Assembly (NCBI GenBank): GCA_025917655.1 | Contig: CP084613.1 | Coordinates: 744,001 to 808,000, forward strand | Reading direction: 5' to 3' | DNA: 64,000 nucleotides | From: Chlorella sorokiniana | Lineage: Eukaryota; Chlorophyta; Trebouxiophyceae; Chlorellales; Chlorellaceae | Shown: positions 22,901 to 41,051 of the stretch, one piece after another | Layout of the letters: every line of letters starts with the position of its first letter | How positions within the stretch are numbered: position 1 is the first letter of the stretch | Notes under the pieces: generated by a model | Database searches by the model: none | The model's input: the letters and a program-made list of their open reading frames with translations, nothing else | What the model was told of the DNA's origin: nothing | Made by a program: the position numbers and the translations under genes

Positions 22901-23959
22901 TCAGCCTCCCACGCGGCCATCCATACCATCAAAGAAGCCCCCAAAGAAGCCCTCGGTGGGCGGCAGCTGCGCGGCCATGACGGGCCAGGGGGCGAGCCGC
23001 GCCCGCTGCCCCGCACCCGCCCATCCATGCGCAGGCTGATGTACAGCCCCTCGTCCAGGCCCTTGTTGGCCAGCCGGGCCTGCTGCTCAAACCAGCGGCG
23101 CCAGTCGTCCAGTCGGATGGCGGTGGCCCGCCACCGCAGATCTGCGGCCTCCAGCGGGGGAGCTCGGCGGGCTCGCCCGCGCCGGCGCTGCCACCGTCGT
23201 TGCTGCTGCTGCTGCTGGCAAAGGGGACGGGCACGACCAGCACGCCGCGCTCCTGCAGCCTCTCCTTGTACGGCTCGGCGGCTACAAGCGCGTCGGCGAC
23301 CTGCTGCGGCGAGCCGGCCACGAGCACCACCCGCGCAAAGCCCCTGCTAGGCAAGGGGGAGGAAGGAGCCTCTTGAGGGGGCATCGCAGGGTTCAGTTGG
23401 GCCCCTGGAAGGAAGTGCTGCTGAGGGAGGAAAAGAAAGATCGTGCATGATGGTCAGCCAGCCTGCGACGCATTCGTCTGTGAGGCTCTCCGGAAGGAGG
23501 GGCAGCGGTCTGGCTCTGGCGGCCCACCTGAGCTGCGCCAGGCGCAGCACGCGCTTGTTGGCCAGCTCCAGCTGGCACGCGCCCAGCTCCTCCTCGCGCA
23601 TCAGCCGCGCCATCTGCTTCTCTTGCGCCTGCAGGTCCCGCCACACCAGGTAGCCGCACAGCCCCACGCTTCCCAGGTTGATGGCCAGGTCCTGGAGGGC
23701 CTCCAGGGCGGTCTTGGTGGCGCCGGGCGCCCGCCAGCGCGCCAATCAACGACGGCAGGCCGAACAGCGTGGCGAGCGTGGCGCCCGCGGTGCCCGCGCC
23801 AAAGATGACGAGGCGGAAGGAGCGGAAGGGCGCCTCCGCTTCCGCGCGCAGCATGGCGCCCTCCCTGCTGGGCGGCCTGCAGAGGTGCAGCTTGCCCAAC
23901 CGCTCAGCGGCGGCGGTGGGCGGTGGTAGCAGCAAGCACTTGGTGGTGTCGGCCGGCAT
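22901..23959 (-). CDS. LPA1-like photosystem II assembly factor (plastid)
   Basis: Two exons, 23528-23959 and 22901-23343, about 292 residues. After a short Pro/Leu-rich N-terminus come two membrane segments (FRLVIFGAGTAGATLATLF and LAINLGSVGLCGYLVW), a charged helix LMREEELGACQLELANKRV, then RGFARVVLVAGSP, ERGVLVVPVPF and near the end LYISLRMDGRVRGSG followed by FFDGMDGRV. This order matches the C-terminal conserved part of LOW PSII ACCUMULATION 1 and its cyanobacterial relatives, which aid D1 integration. The TPR half of land-plant LPA1 is absent. Frame repair is needed at about 23723-23733 (two bases), 23156-23160 and 22984-22992, each in a C/G run; after repair both exons close. The product should be a thylakoid membrane protein. 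Confidence 0.8.
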
Positions 23960-24442
23960 GCTGGCGGCATCAAATACCTATAAGCGTTCAGGACATCGTT
24001 GCCTGCATTCTTTTTGACCGCTTTTTGCTCGGCGGTAGGAGGCTGTGCCGCGCGTCGTGTTGGAGCTCGCTTGCCAGCCCACTGCCGTTTGATCTGTGTA
24101 AAAGAGTTGACACCGCGCGAATTCGAATCAAGACGCAGTCCCGGCTGGCGAAGGCCAAGGCCCGTCATGTCCGCTCACAGGCTCAGTGCTTGCAGGGGCT
24201 TTAATGCCTGTATAGTCCCTCTGCGGACTGCAACGACCATTAATAATCAGGGCCGCCACACGATGGTGCTGCTTGAACTTTCCCCAGCAGTGCTCCGCTG
24301 CGCTCCCACGCCCAGCGGTTGCAGGGAAGCTCATTTCGATGCACAGCTAAGTAATTGATTCCATTAAAGAGTTTCTTAATACCTTGTTGCACCAGATAAT
24401 TGCAGGTCAGCTGCACGAATAAAATCACGAAGGTGCTACCGC
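23960..24442. other. intergenic stretch between LPA1-like and methyltransferase genes
   Basis: This stretch holds the promoter of the LPA1-like gene and the 3' flank of the methyltransferase gene, both on the minus strand. It is AT-richer from 24330 to 24430. A TTCGAATC string at about 24120 has no tRNA fold around it. Confidence 0.4.
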
Positions 24443-25372
24443 TTACACCCGCCGGAAGACCAGCATGCACTCCTTGCTGGCTCGCCCGGGGTGGGAGCGC
24501 TCTGGCGGCACCGGCTCCTCCTTCTCCAGTTCAAAGCCTGCCGGCAGCAGCAGCTGCTTGTAGTCGTCCAGCGTGACGGGCCAGGGGGCCCCGTCTGGGT
24601 GCCGTGGTTGAGGGGGAACGCCAGGCAGATGAGGCGGGCGCCGGGAGCGAGGAGGCGCGCCCACGCGGACGCCCAGTCGCCGCGCATGGAGGGGTGCAGG
24701 GCGCAGAAGAAGGTGTAGTCGTAGCCGACGTCCCACTGCGGCACCTCGGGGTGCGTCCACTTGAAAAAATCGCCCTGGAACACCTGCAGGGCGGCACAGC
24801 CAAACGCAGAGATCGGGATGGTGGCACGTGTTTGCCATGAAAAGGCCGCCGGCATCTTGATTACAAAGCTCAATGCAGGGTTCCAGGGGCTCGTCCTCAC
24901 CTTTGCTCGGCCCTGCTCCCCCTCCCTCAACTCCCCCGCCAGGTATGCCTGTGCCGCCTCCGCCGCCCCAGGGGCAAAGTCCAGGCCCACGGCCTGCGCC
25001 GCCCCGACCGCAGGAACTCCACCAGGTCGTAGCCACGGCCGCAGCCGGGCACAAACACGCGCTTGCCCGGCAGGTCCAGCGCGCCGCTGGCCAGCAGGTG
25101 GGTGAGGGCGGGGGAGGCGCGGGCGGCGTCAAACGCCTGCGGCGCAGAGAAGCGGGCAGAGCCGTTGACTGTCAGCGATGGACGTTGGAGGGATGGTGGT
25201 GGGTTCCTTGGTTGGTCCTCTGCACCCTATTCGACACACCACAGCAGCGTGGCACAGCGGGTGGAGCAGCGCGACGCACCTCGCCAGCCTTCAGGCCGCC
25301 CTCCTTCGCCCAGAAGCGCTGCTCCCAGAGGTTGTTGTAGTCCTCTGCCGACGTAACACCATCCTGAGACAT
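24443..25372 (-). CDS. TPMT/HOL-family S-adenosylmethionine methyltransferase
   Basis: Three exons (25280-25372, 24901-25136, 24443-24783), about 223 residues. WEQRFWAKEGG is the family's aromatic N-terminal motif; RVFVPGCGRGYDLVEFL is SAM motif I; GLDFAPGAAEAA is the acidic loop; GDFFKW and YDYTFFCALHPSMR cover the active-site strand; WPVTLDDYKQLL and ECMLVFRR close the fold. Thiopurine methyltransferase-like proteins of plants and algae (HOL/thiocyanate methyltransferases) methylate halides, thiocyanate or bisulfide and make methyl halides. The specificity cannot be fixed here. Restoring one base in the C run 25002-25005 and one at 24589-24596 closes the frame exactly. An in-frame Met at 25492 would add about 40 Ala/Gly-rich residues, possibly targeting; I prefer the Met just before the conserved region. 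Confidence 0.85.
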
Positions 25373-25897
25373 GACGGCTGCTGTCTGAAATGCTCCTGCA
25401 GATGCGACAGAACTGAGCGCATGGCCGCTGGCCGCCGCTGGGCAGGAGGCTTGGGCAAGTCGGGCCTGATCGGGCCGATCCCCAGGGCGCATGCAGTGAC
25501 TTGCGTTGATGATGTCTTTGCGTACCTTTAGATTGAGCTGCCAACCGGCGCCGATCCCAAGACCAGAAGCGCAGGACGCGGGGAACTGTCGACACAGGCT
25601 TGAACAGCACGCTGTGCCCCAATGACATGAAAGAGTTGGATATTAATACACTGCGAGGAGGAATGAAGGTCAGCAAGGGAGCTGGGACTTAAGTCTCGAG
25701 CGCTTCACGTCAGGCCTTCCTAGTGAGGTGAGCCTACCGCTATTCAATGGTCATTGATCGTGACTACGAGAGAAAGGTTAAAGTGGACTCATTGTGTAGA
25801 ACTCGGTAAAATGCACTGAAACAAGGGTACCACCTTGCACCGGCGATTCCCGCCAGCCCGGTTTGGTGCCGATTTCACAACCAGCTCAGGTTGCGCA
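25373..25897. other. intergenic stretch (methyltransferase 5' flank, Sec39-gene 3' flank)
   Basis: Open frames here look random. The possible N-terminal extension of the methyltransferase reaches 25492. The remaining 400 bases have lower GC and should hold its promoter and the 3' UTR of the large gene ending at 25898. Confidence 0.4.
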
Positions 25898-28800
25898 TCA
25901 GCTCAGGCCAAGATCAGCCTCCAGCTGGACAAGGGCCTGTGCACTCAGCTCAGGCAGGCGCAGCAACAGCGCCGCAGCTGCCTGGGGTACTGCTATGTGA
26001 CCAGCATCGGCGGGTACAGCAGCCAGGCCGCTGGCTGCGCCAGCCGCGGTTGTCGCCGCAGGGCTGCCGGGCGAGCAGCTGCGCAGCAGCTGCTGCAACA
26101 CGCGGCCGCTGTTGTCCAGCACCCGCAGCAGGCGGGGCGTGCCGCAAACCAGCATGGCCAGCCAGCCCGCCGCGGTGTACTGCCGCGCAGCCGCCAGCTG
26201 CGCCGTCGCAACAGCAGCCGTGGCCATGCGCAGCGAGAGGGGGCCGCCACTGAGAGGAGCGGCGAACCCAGGGTCGCGTTGCTGCTGCTGCAGGGCAGCG
26301 TCAATCACAAGCTTCCAAAGCTTGTGCTGGCTGGCATCCCCGCTGCTCACTAGCTCCAACAGCAGGGCGGGCTGCAGCTGAACCACCAACAGAAGCAGCG
26401 CAGCCAGGCCCGGCAACGCTGCTGCCAGATCCGCGGCCGTGGTCCCCGCTCCAGCCGCCCCCAGAAGCTGCTGCCAGCGCTCGCGCAGCAGGCGGGGGTA
26501 GCTGAGCAGCACAGCCACCGCGGCTGCAGCCGCCGCGCCGTGCGTGGCGTCTGCTGCTTCCGACAGCGCCGCTGCCTCTGCTTCGGTCAGCAGCGGCGGC
26601 GCGGGAGCCTGCAGCCGCCGCGCCTGCTGTTCATCCAAGGCGGCCAGCACCCCGCCAGGTCTCCGCAGCGGCAGCAGCAATCTCAAGCAGGTGGACCACA
26701 CACGGTGCAGCGGCTCGTGCGCTGCTGCTGTGCTGGGATTCCCTTCGACCCCGCTTGCCACCCTCTCAGCTGCTTCCCCAGCTGCATCGCCAGCGTCTGG
26801 TGCAAAAACACCGGAAAGCACGTCTGCCAGCAGCCGCAGCAGCAGCCGCAGCTGCGCAGCCTCCTCTGCCGCCGCCGCCAGCCGCAGCATCGCGGCCTCG
26901 GCCGACTCGCTGCTGGCAAAGTCGGCTGCCGACAGGCGGCCCTCCTGCACTGCTGCCGGCCATTCTGCTGCAAGCGCAGCTGCCGTGCGAGTGAACAGCA
27001 GCACCTGGCGGTGGGCGAAGCCTGCTGTGGTCGCAAAGCCACCGCCCTCGTCGCTCCCACCATCGCCGGCTGCTGGAAGCTCTGGCGGCGCCCAGCCAGG
27101 CCACATGCTGCTGCTGCCTACGCTGCCAAGCAGCTCCAGAACCTGCAAAGAAGAGAGAAAGGGTCTGTGCCTCCCTGCCAAAACGCACATTGGAATGTGA
27201 TATTCATAAACGCAGCAGGCGCATGTGGACAGCCAGGCCAGCAGCGGCGCAGCAGCATGCCTGTACATGCGCCTCGCTGGCCGCAGCGCCGCCGCTGCCG
27301 TCGTATGCCGCGGCCTCCTGCTGCAGCTGCTCCCAGACCAACAGCCGCAGCGCGGCCACACACTCATCCCCTGCTGCAGCGGCTGCTGCTGCTTCAGCTG
27401 CATCGGGTCGGGCGGCTGCTGGGCTGCGTGCCAAAGGCTCGTCGCTGCCGCCGGGCTGTTGGAGGTGCAAGGAACGCAGCAGGGCAAATAGGTTCTGCAC
27501 GGCGTCGCCGGGGACAGCTGGCGCTCGCCGTCGGTGCCGCCCGCAGGCTTGCCCGACATGGCACGCAGGGCCGATGACACAGCCGTCTCGGCGGCCGCTG
27601 CGAGCGCGCCTTGTGCAGCCGTGGCTGTGACGGGCCGGGCCAGCAGTGCGTCTGCTGCCTGTGGCGCCTGCTGCGGCTCCCGCAGCAGCGCTTGTAGCAC
27701 AGCAGCCACCCGCAGCGCAGCTGCCGCTGCGCAGCCGGCGGTCAGCAGGTGCTGCAGGCAGCCGTCCAAATGTGGGTCGGCCTGCCCTCCCGCAAGGGCG
27801 GCCTGCTGCACAGCCTGAGCCGCCTCCCTCGCAGACGCTACCTGGCTGCTGGGTGCCTGGGGCCAGGCCGCCGCGAGGGCGCCATATGCAGCCAGCAGGG
27901 CATGCTGCTGCCTCAGCTGCCCCGCTCGCTCCAGAAGCTCCTCGTCGGCAGCCCCGCTGCCGCTGCCGCTGCCATCCAGCATCTGCAAGGCTGCTCCCAG
28001 AAGCTGAGCACGCTGCCCGTCGGTCAGGCCCACAGGCAAGGGCTGCTCCGCCCCGACGGCAGCTCCAACGGAAACGGTCCGCCCGCCGCCGCGAAAGCTG
28101 CAGCGGACGCTGCATCAGCTGCAGCCATGTGCTGCAGGCTGGCCACGCTCTCTTCCCATGCGGCTTTGCTAGGGCCTCCTGCACCAAGCAGCAGACATCC
28201 AGATGATGGCTTCTCATGTGCACACACAAAATTCCGCATGAAGTACGCAGCCTCAACCAGCAGGCTGCGGAGCTCACCTGTGCTTTCTTCCCGTTGGCTG
28301 ATGGTACCGCAGAAAAGGGCCAGGAAGACAGTGCTCCGGTTGCATGGGTAGGCACTGCCGCCTGAAAGCTGCAGCTGCTGCGCCAGGAGCTCTAAGGTGG
28401 AGGCCACGCCTTCCGCATTGCTGCCCGTGACATGAGCTAGCAGCTGCTGATGCAGATCCGACGCAGGTGCAGCAGGGTGCGAAACATTGGTGCCCTGGCC
28501 CGTGCTGTCAAGCAGCGCAGACGCCAACTCCTGCACGACTGGCTGCAAGAATAGCTTGGAGTCCATACCCGCTGCGGACCGATGAAGCTGGTCTGCCGCA
28601 GTGAGGCAAGAAGAAAGCACTGCAGCTGCCTGCTGCCATGCCTGCGCTGCAGCGTTGCCGGCAGCTGCCGTGGCGAGGGCCGCGGCGGTGCGCTGTGCAA
28701 AGTGCAGGCAGAGCGACAGGTGGCGCGGGCTGCTGCTGCTGGCTGCTCGCCATACCGGGCCCAGCAGCGAAGTGAGAAAGCGTGCTGCGGCCTGCGTCTC

Positions 28801-31800
28801 CTCCAGCAGGGCCGCCAGCGACTGCTCAAGAAGCTCCTGCACTGCGGCCCACGCAGCCCGCTCCTGCTGCCACAGCTGCTGGCTGTGCAGCAGCAAGGCC
28901 TCCGCAAAGGCCAGGTGCACCTCCCACGCCGCCACGCCGCACTTTGCAGCCAGGTGCAGCGCCTGGCGCATCATCTCAGCGGAAGTGGCAGCATCCACTT
29001 GACGGTAGGCTGCGCGGCCAGGGGCCCCGCTGGCGGCGGCCGCCGCCTCAAGCACTCCAGCTCCTGCATGCCCGGCGCTCGCTGCAGCGCCCTCTGCCCC
29101 CAGGCCCTCGGATTTCTTCCTGCTGGCCGTCCGCCGCACACCGCTGCCACTGGGGCTGGGGCTGCTGGCAAGCCGCTGGGCAGGCGACGGCAAGGAGGGG
29201 CTGGGAGGCGGCCCGCCGCCGCTGGCTGCCCCCGCAAGGCTGGCGGCGTCCCCGCCGCCGCGGCGAGCTGCAGCACAAAGGCGCTGCGTGGCGGCGTTCC
29301 CGGCCAGGGCGGCTGCGGCATCCACTTCGGGCAGCAGGTGCTGCAGCTGCTCGGCAGAGGCAATGGACAGCAGCTGGCCGTGGAAGCGGACGGCGGCAGC
29401 TGCAGCGGCGGCGGCCGCAGCGCCGCCCGGGGTCAAGGGGCTGGCTCCGGTCGGGGTGGCGTGGCGGGAGCGCTGCCGCCCGCGTCGCCGCCTTCTGATG
29501 CAGCCTCCGAGGCTTGGTCGTCTCCCTGGAAACTGCCCTGGAAGCTGCCCGAACCAGACCCTGCCTGCTGCTGCTGCTGCTGCTGCTGCACGAGCACCAA
29601 GCGCAGCAGCTCGGCTGGTGGCGCAGCCAAGCGGGCCTTGGCCGCCGCCACCGCAGCAGCGGCATTCGCGGCATCCAGGCTGGCAGGCTGCATAGCGAGC
29701 AAGGCAGCTGCGGTTAGGCCCAGCAGCAGGGCGTGCCGCCGCTGCTGGGCGCTGAGCGGGCGTTGGGGCTGCTCTCGGATCAGCCGCTCCCACAGGACCA
29801 ACCCCTTTGGGCCCAGCGCCAGGAGGCAGCCCAAGGCAGCAGCGCCGCCCCTGTGCCCCCAACGGTGCCTGCCATGCCGGCGCCAAAGTGGCGCTTGAGC
29901 TGCTGGGCCAGCCACAGCTGCTGCCGCCGCTGGCGCTCCGCCGCGCTGGCGCTGTCGGGTGCTGCCGCCGACTCGCCGCTTGGGTCCAGCTCCCAACCGC
30001 CTCTGCTGCCGTCCCTGGTGCTGCTGCTGCTGGTGTCAGCAGCCACCCAGTGCTCCAGCAGGGCAAACAGCTCCTCTGCCGGGGCAGCAGCCAGTGCAAA
30101 CGTGAGGAGCTGCCGTTTCGAGGCTGTGCCGATGCTTGGATGAGCTGACACGCTTGCAGCGAGGCGCCAGGCCGGCCTGAAATCAAGGGCGGGTAACAGT
30201 CTTTGCCAGCCGCTCTGCAAGCAACCATGCGCCTCTGCTACAATTAACAGGTATGCTGTGCAATACATACAGGACTGCAACAACGTCCGGAAGCCCACCT
30301 GAAATGCTGCACAGCCAGCTGAATGAGCAGGCTCTCTGCCTTCTCAGGGTCACCGGCAGACACAGCCGCCTCAGCCGCCCGCAGCAGCAGCGGGGCCTCC
30401 TGCTGCGGCGCCAGCCCCAGCGCTGCTGCCAATTGCTTGAGCTTGCCACCGTCAGCCGCCACCAGCTGCGGGTGCTCAGCCACCAGCTGCCGATGGAAGG
30501 AGGCAGGGGCGGCATGAGGGGCACAGGCCGGATGCTGGGTGGTCCAGGCATGATTCAAGCTTGACCCAGGCACGCCTCATTGCAAGGGATGCGGCGTGCA
30601 ATCGGTGCTTGCGTTCTCCGCTCTCCGCCAGGGAATGTAGGTGAAGGCGCTTGCCTGCTCGAGCTCCTTGCCGCCGCCGCCGGCGGCCTGCTCCCGCAGC
30701 TGCTGCAGCTGGAGGGGGCAGGTCCAGGCCCAGCGCCTGCAGCTGCTCCGCCGCCGCAATGCCCGCCAGCTGCTCCTGGGCTGCTGCGGAGGCCGGCAGC
30801 AGCGACAGGCACTCCTTGGCCTGCGCAAGAGGTCAATGCAAGCTAAACTGGGTGAGTGCACTCAGCGATTAAGTGACTGGCGATGCAGCAACCAAAGGGA
30901 GGTGCATCTGCCCCAGGCACACTGCCTCACGCACACAACAACCTCACCCCACCTCTCCCTCCTCCCCCTGCCGCTCACCACACCCACCTGCTTCACCGCC
31001 CTGTCTCGCATGCTGGAGGCAGACAGGAAGACCTCGCGCCCGCGGCCAGCACCAGCTGCTCCGCGGCTTCCAGCGGCAGGCCCTGCAGGTAGCTGCCGCA
31101 CAGACGGTACTGCCCCACCCTGCGGGACAGCAGGGCGACAGGCTGAGGTGCAGCATGCTGGCAGAAGGCGGCTGTTGCAAGGCCAGGGTCGCCAGGAAAC
31201 CGGGCACACAGCAAACTATCCAGCATGCTGCGCCCATGCACAAATTCAGCATGCTGCGGCCTTCCACAGCCTGCCAACCAGTCCAGCCGCAGCGGCCCTC
31301 CGCTGCCAGCAGCACCCACCTGAGCAGTGCTCTGCAGAACTCGGCCCGCACGTCGTCCTCCCCCAGCTGCGCCAGGCCGCGCTCCCGCACCGCCCGCAGG
31401 TCCATCCACACCTCCACCCAGCGCGACTCGCTGTTCTTGGTGCGCGACACGCGGGCCAGCAGCGTGCGCAGCAGGCGCAGCGCGGCGGCGCGGTCGGCGT
31501 TGCGCACCGCCCTGCGCGCGGGGGGTGGGGGGGGGGGGCACGCCAGGAAAGCGATGAGCTGGGCAGCCAGCTCGGCAGGCCGACTCTCTGCTGCCTGCTC
31601 ATCAGCCCAGCACGCCGCCCACTGTCGGCCCCCATGAGCCAAGAGCGGGGCTTGCCCGCCGGAACAGGGGCCACAGCGGCAGGGCGGCAGCAACACCTGA
31701 CTGGCGTCGTGAGGCCGTGCTTTGTGAGCAGCCGGGCGGTGGTGACGTGCCCCTGACCTGCAGCACACACGGGGCAGCGCTCGCTTGCTTTGATTTTGAG

Positions 31801-34003
31801 TTTGAAGTGCCAGCACCGGCGTGTGAAGCGTCTGCTTCCCCGCTTCCCAGCGACAGCCAGCTCTTCAAATGCACGCACTCACCACATCCAGGGCCTCGGC
31901 CGCCGCGTGGCGCGCTTCTGGCGCCAGCTCGTCGTCGGCGTGCACAGCGTCCCCCCGCCGCGCGCAGCATGGCCCCCATCAACTCCCAGGCATCGCTGGC
32001 CTGCAGACGTGCCGGCCAGCTGGTTTAAAAGACAACCCATGCTGAGCATGCTGGGACCGGGGGCACGAGGCTGGAGAGGCAGCTCTGCATGTGTACCGCT
32101 GGCGGCGGCGTCAGCAACTGCTTGGGCACGGGGATGACGGGTGCTGCTCGACAAGCACATCCCCGCGACCGCTCCCCGCACACAGTCTCGTCACGCAGGC
32201 AGCACACACGCCCCGCACCGTGCATGCGTAGCAGCAGGCCGCCGCGGTCTTCGCCAGCTGCGCGGCGGAGGCGAAGGCGGTGCGGCGCCGCGCCTCAGCC
32301 TGCACCAGGCGCACCACCCACGGCAGCCGCTCCGCCGCCTCTGCCTCCAGCGCCTGACGCAGCACCAGCTGCGGATCGACAGCCGCCTCTCCTTCCTCGC
32401 CGCCCTCGTGGTCTGCGTGGCTGCCACCGCCGCCTGGCACGTCGCCGCCGGCTGCTGGGGCTGCCAGGCGGGCGAGGAAGGGCGCCACGTGCAGCGCCAG
32501 GTCTTCCGCCAGGCTGTCACCCGACTCCAGCAAGCCCAGCAGCAGCGCCAGGCGCCCCACAGGCTGCAGCGCAGCGTACTGCCGCAGGGTGGTGCGCCAC
32601 GTCGAGCTGCCGCCGCCGTTCCTCGCCGCCGCTGCAGAGACGGGACAACAGCGCAACGAGGGTCTTGCAGGCATGCGGGCGCATGCTGGCAGCTCAACTG
32701 GGCAGCCTGCGGGCTGACACCGCTGCGCATCACAGCAGCGATTCAGAACATGCCTTCAGCCAAACGCAGGCAGTGCTTCCACGGGCCGCGGCCAGACACC
32801 GAGGTTGCGGCTGCAGCTGCTCACCCAGCTTCAGGAGGGACAGCAGCTCCTGGGCTGTGCCCAGCAGGCGGGACACCGACGCCTCGCCGTGGTGCAGCGC
32901 TACATGGGCGGCGTCCAGCAGCGATAGCGCAAACGGCAGCTGACCTGCAGGTGGGGCGGGGCATGAGCAGCGGCAGCGTCGCGGACTGGCAATCTGGCTG
33001 CCAGACAGAGGATGCAAACCGATACTTGCAGGCAGGCTGTGCGGGGCAGGCTTTTGCATGGGTAGGCGGCAGGAGGCTAGAGGACATCCCGCAGCCCGCC
33101 AGCACCCAGCCCCACCTGTGGCGGCGTCCAGCTGCTGGGCCCGCTCGCACGCCCAGCGCGCCAGCTGGCGGCGCGTTGGCGGGCGCCAGCCGGCCAGCGC
33201 GCACATCGGCTCTGTGGCAAGCAGCAGCGCGTACTGGCCCGCAGAGCGCAGCTCGGCGGCGGTTGCCGCGCTTTCCACCCAGTCCGGGCGCGCCCCAGCG
33301 GCGGCGGCGCCTGCTCTGCCGCCACCTGTTTGATCAGCTGGGCATACTGCTTGGGATCCAGCGTTTCCGGGATGGCAGACAGGACATCCAGCGCCGAGGG
33401 CAGCAGCGCCCGTGGGTGGCGGCGGAGCAGCAGCGGCATGGTCGCGACGCGGCCGGCCGCCGCCAGCGCCGCGGCAGCCTCAGCCACCGTGCAGTCGCGC
33501 AGGCTGGCAAATGCAGCTGGGTACCAAGCCCTGCAGGCCGCCAGACGACAAGCAACGTGATGGCATGCGCCACATGGGGCACGGCCCAAGTGCCAGAGCG
33601 TCAAAAAAAAGGCACAAAGCGTCTGGCGAGGCACCAATTATCTTTGCGTCGGTGCAAAGGGCCCCTGCCCTGCATGCATCCTGCGTTCTGCCAGCACTTA
33701 CCCATTGTTCAGCTCCAAAATGGTGTCCAGCCGCTCCAGATGCTGCAGCACCCGCACGCGAGCCGCCCGCAACCACCGCCGCCGCTCACGGGCAGCCGCG
33801 TCCTGGCCGGCCTGCTGGCTGTCCCCAGCATCACCTTGGGCATCGTCATTTGATTCCAGTACCCCAAGAGCTTCTGCAGTCAGCTGCAGGGCCCGCCCTA
33901 GAGCCTCCCGCTGCTCAGCAGCGCTGGGCTGCAGGCACTCCAAGCACTGTTCAACATGCTGCTGGATCAGATCGCCATGAGCGTCGTCCTGTGAGCCATC
34001 CAT
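25898..34003 (-). CDS. Sec39/NBAS-domain protein (Dsl1/NRZ ER-tethering complex), large
   Basis: A long, intron-interrupted gene: long open exons span 25898-28039 and 28024-30228, with shorter exons up to 34003. The Sec39 domain is recognisable near the N-terminus: VRVLQHLERLDTILEL, FASLRDCTVAEAAAALAAAG, then LLLRRHPRALLPSALDVLSA, IPETLDPKQYAQLI and DWVESAATAAELRSAGQ. The rest is Ala/Leu/Gln-rich alpha-solenoid-like sequence. NBAS (animals) and MIP2 (plants) tether Golgi-derived vesicles at the ER with Zw10/Dsl1. Those proteins carry an N-terminal beta-propeller; here MCM5 starts 285 bases upstream on the other strand, so no room remains for one. I chose Met 34003; Met 34072 is in frame. A base is missing in the C/G run near 33292-33296. 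Exact exon ends between 30.2 and 33.3 kb were not resolved. Confidence 0.72.
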
Positions 34004-34287
34004 GGCTGCTAACGAGACTGAGAGGGAGGTATAGAAGAGGCTGGACGCGCCAACCTGGCGGGGAAGCCGCAAGCTCCCATTGTTGTTGGTCTGCGTGCTT
34101 TTATAATTGTGCAGTGTGACAAACCGCGCGAGACGCGATAACCCGCCAGCACCGCCACGTCAGCATCTTATTCCGCAAAGTTCAAATGCCAGGCTTTCCC
34201 GTGTCGTGCAAGAGTGTTCACTGCCACTCTCAAGCTAGTTTGGAAATTCGGAGCCCGTCATAAAGCCGTTGGGCTCAGGCAGGCAGA
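34004..34287. promoter_or_regulatory. divergent intergenic promoter region (Sec39-like / MCM5)
   Basis: This is 284 bases between two divergent starts. GC drops here (about 34085-34200). The string TTCCCGTG near 34196 is loosely E2F-like, but I would not claim an E2F site without alignment. Confidence 0.45.
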
Positions 34288-40202
<5,915 letters not shown>

Positions 40203-41051
40203 GGGCGGCCGGTGAGGCGGGCCCAGAGGGCGAGCGGCGGCCACCTCTGCCGCCTCTCCCATTCAGCCAGCGCCCTCCGCCCCCCGCTGCCGTATTGAAC
40301 ACACCGTGACTGCCCTGACTGCCGCTGTACCATTCACCTGCTCCACCCCCTTCCCCTTTTGCTTCACATCGTCCGCTGCTTGTTCGCTCAAAAAAACCTT
40401 CGCAGCCCACGCTGCTCATGGCTGCCACCGCTTCTTGTCGCTGGGTCTCCCGGTGCGCCCCAGCGGTGTAGCCCTGGCACGGCCAGCATGTAACAGTTGT
40501 CATTGCTGCCTCGCACGAGCCGCTGCCTGCCAGAACGCAATGCCAGGTTGCAGAAATTATCGGGGGCGTGTTGTACAAGGACCTCTCTACAAGGCTTCCT
40601 TGAAGCTGATTTCCTTGAAACAGTCTGGCTCCCCACGGCAACGCCACCTGAGTGACACGATTCAGGCCCTGCCCAATGTTAAATCTGCCAGGGCAATGAG
40701 ACGCTTTGTCAGTCAAAACGGAGGAGAACAGTTGGGCTACTGAGCAAGGAACTCGGACCGGGCAGGAGCAAGGCGAGCAAGGCAGCAAAGAGGGAGGGGC
40801 ACGAGGCCAGAGCGGCAAGGGGACAGAGGGAAGCAAGGAGGAAAATGATGGGCATGTCGAACAAAGTCGTGGCTGCGCGCTGCCTGCTGCCTGCCGCAGA
40901 GCTGCCTGGGGCTCCAGGGAAGGCCCAGGACCAATCCCCTGCGGTGGATCGCCATCAAGCTGTGCAGCAGCTCGCAAGCCGTCGCCGACCCGTCCAGGAT
41001 GCACCAGTGCCTACGCTGCAGCGAGTGTACTGCTGTTCGTACGTGTCCCGC
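40203..41051. other. convergent intergenic stretch between MCM5 and TIC20-like
   Basis: This is 850 bases between two gene 3' ends. Only short open frames without recognisable features occur. It probably holds both 3' UTRs; no non-coding RNA was recognised. Confidence 0.45.

Noticed and set aside
24110-24135. tRNA-like string TTCGAATC
   Set aside because: No acceptor, D or anticodon stems could be folded around it.
28582-29898. A 438-codon plus-strand frame opposite the Sec39/NBAS-like gene
   Set aside because: The translation is Arg/Gly/Cys-rich without features; the minus strand carries much longer frames with Leu/Ala helical periodicity and family motifs.
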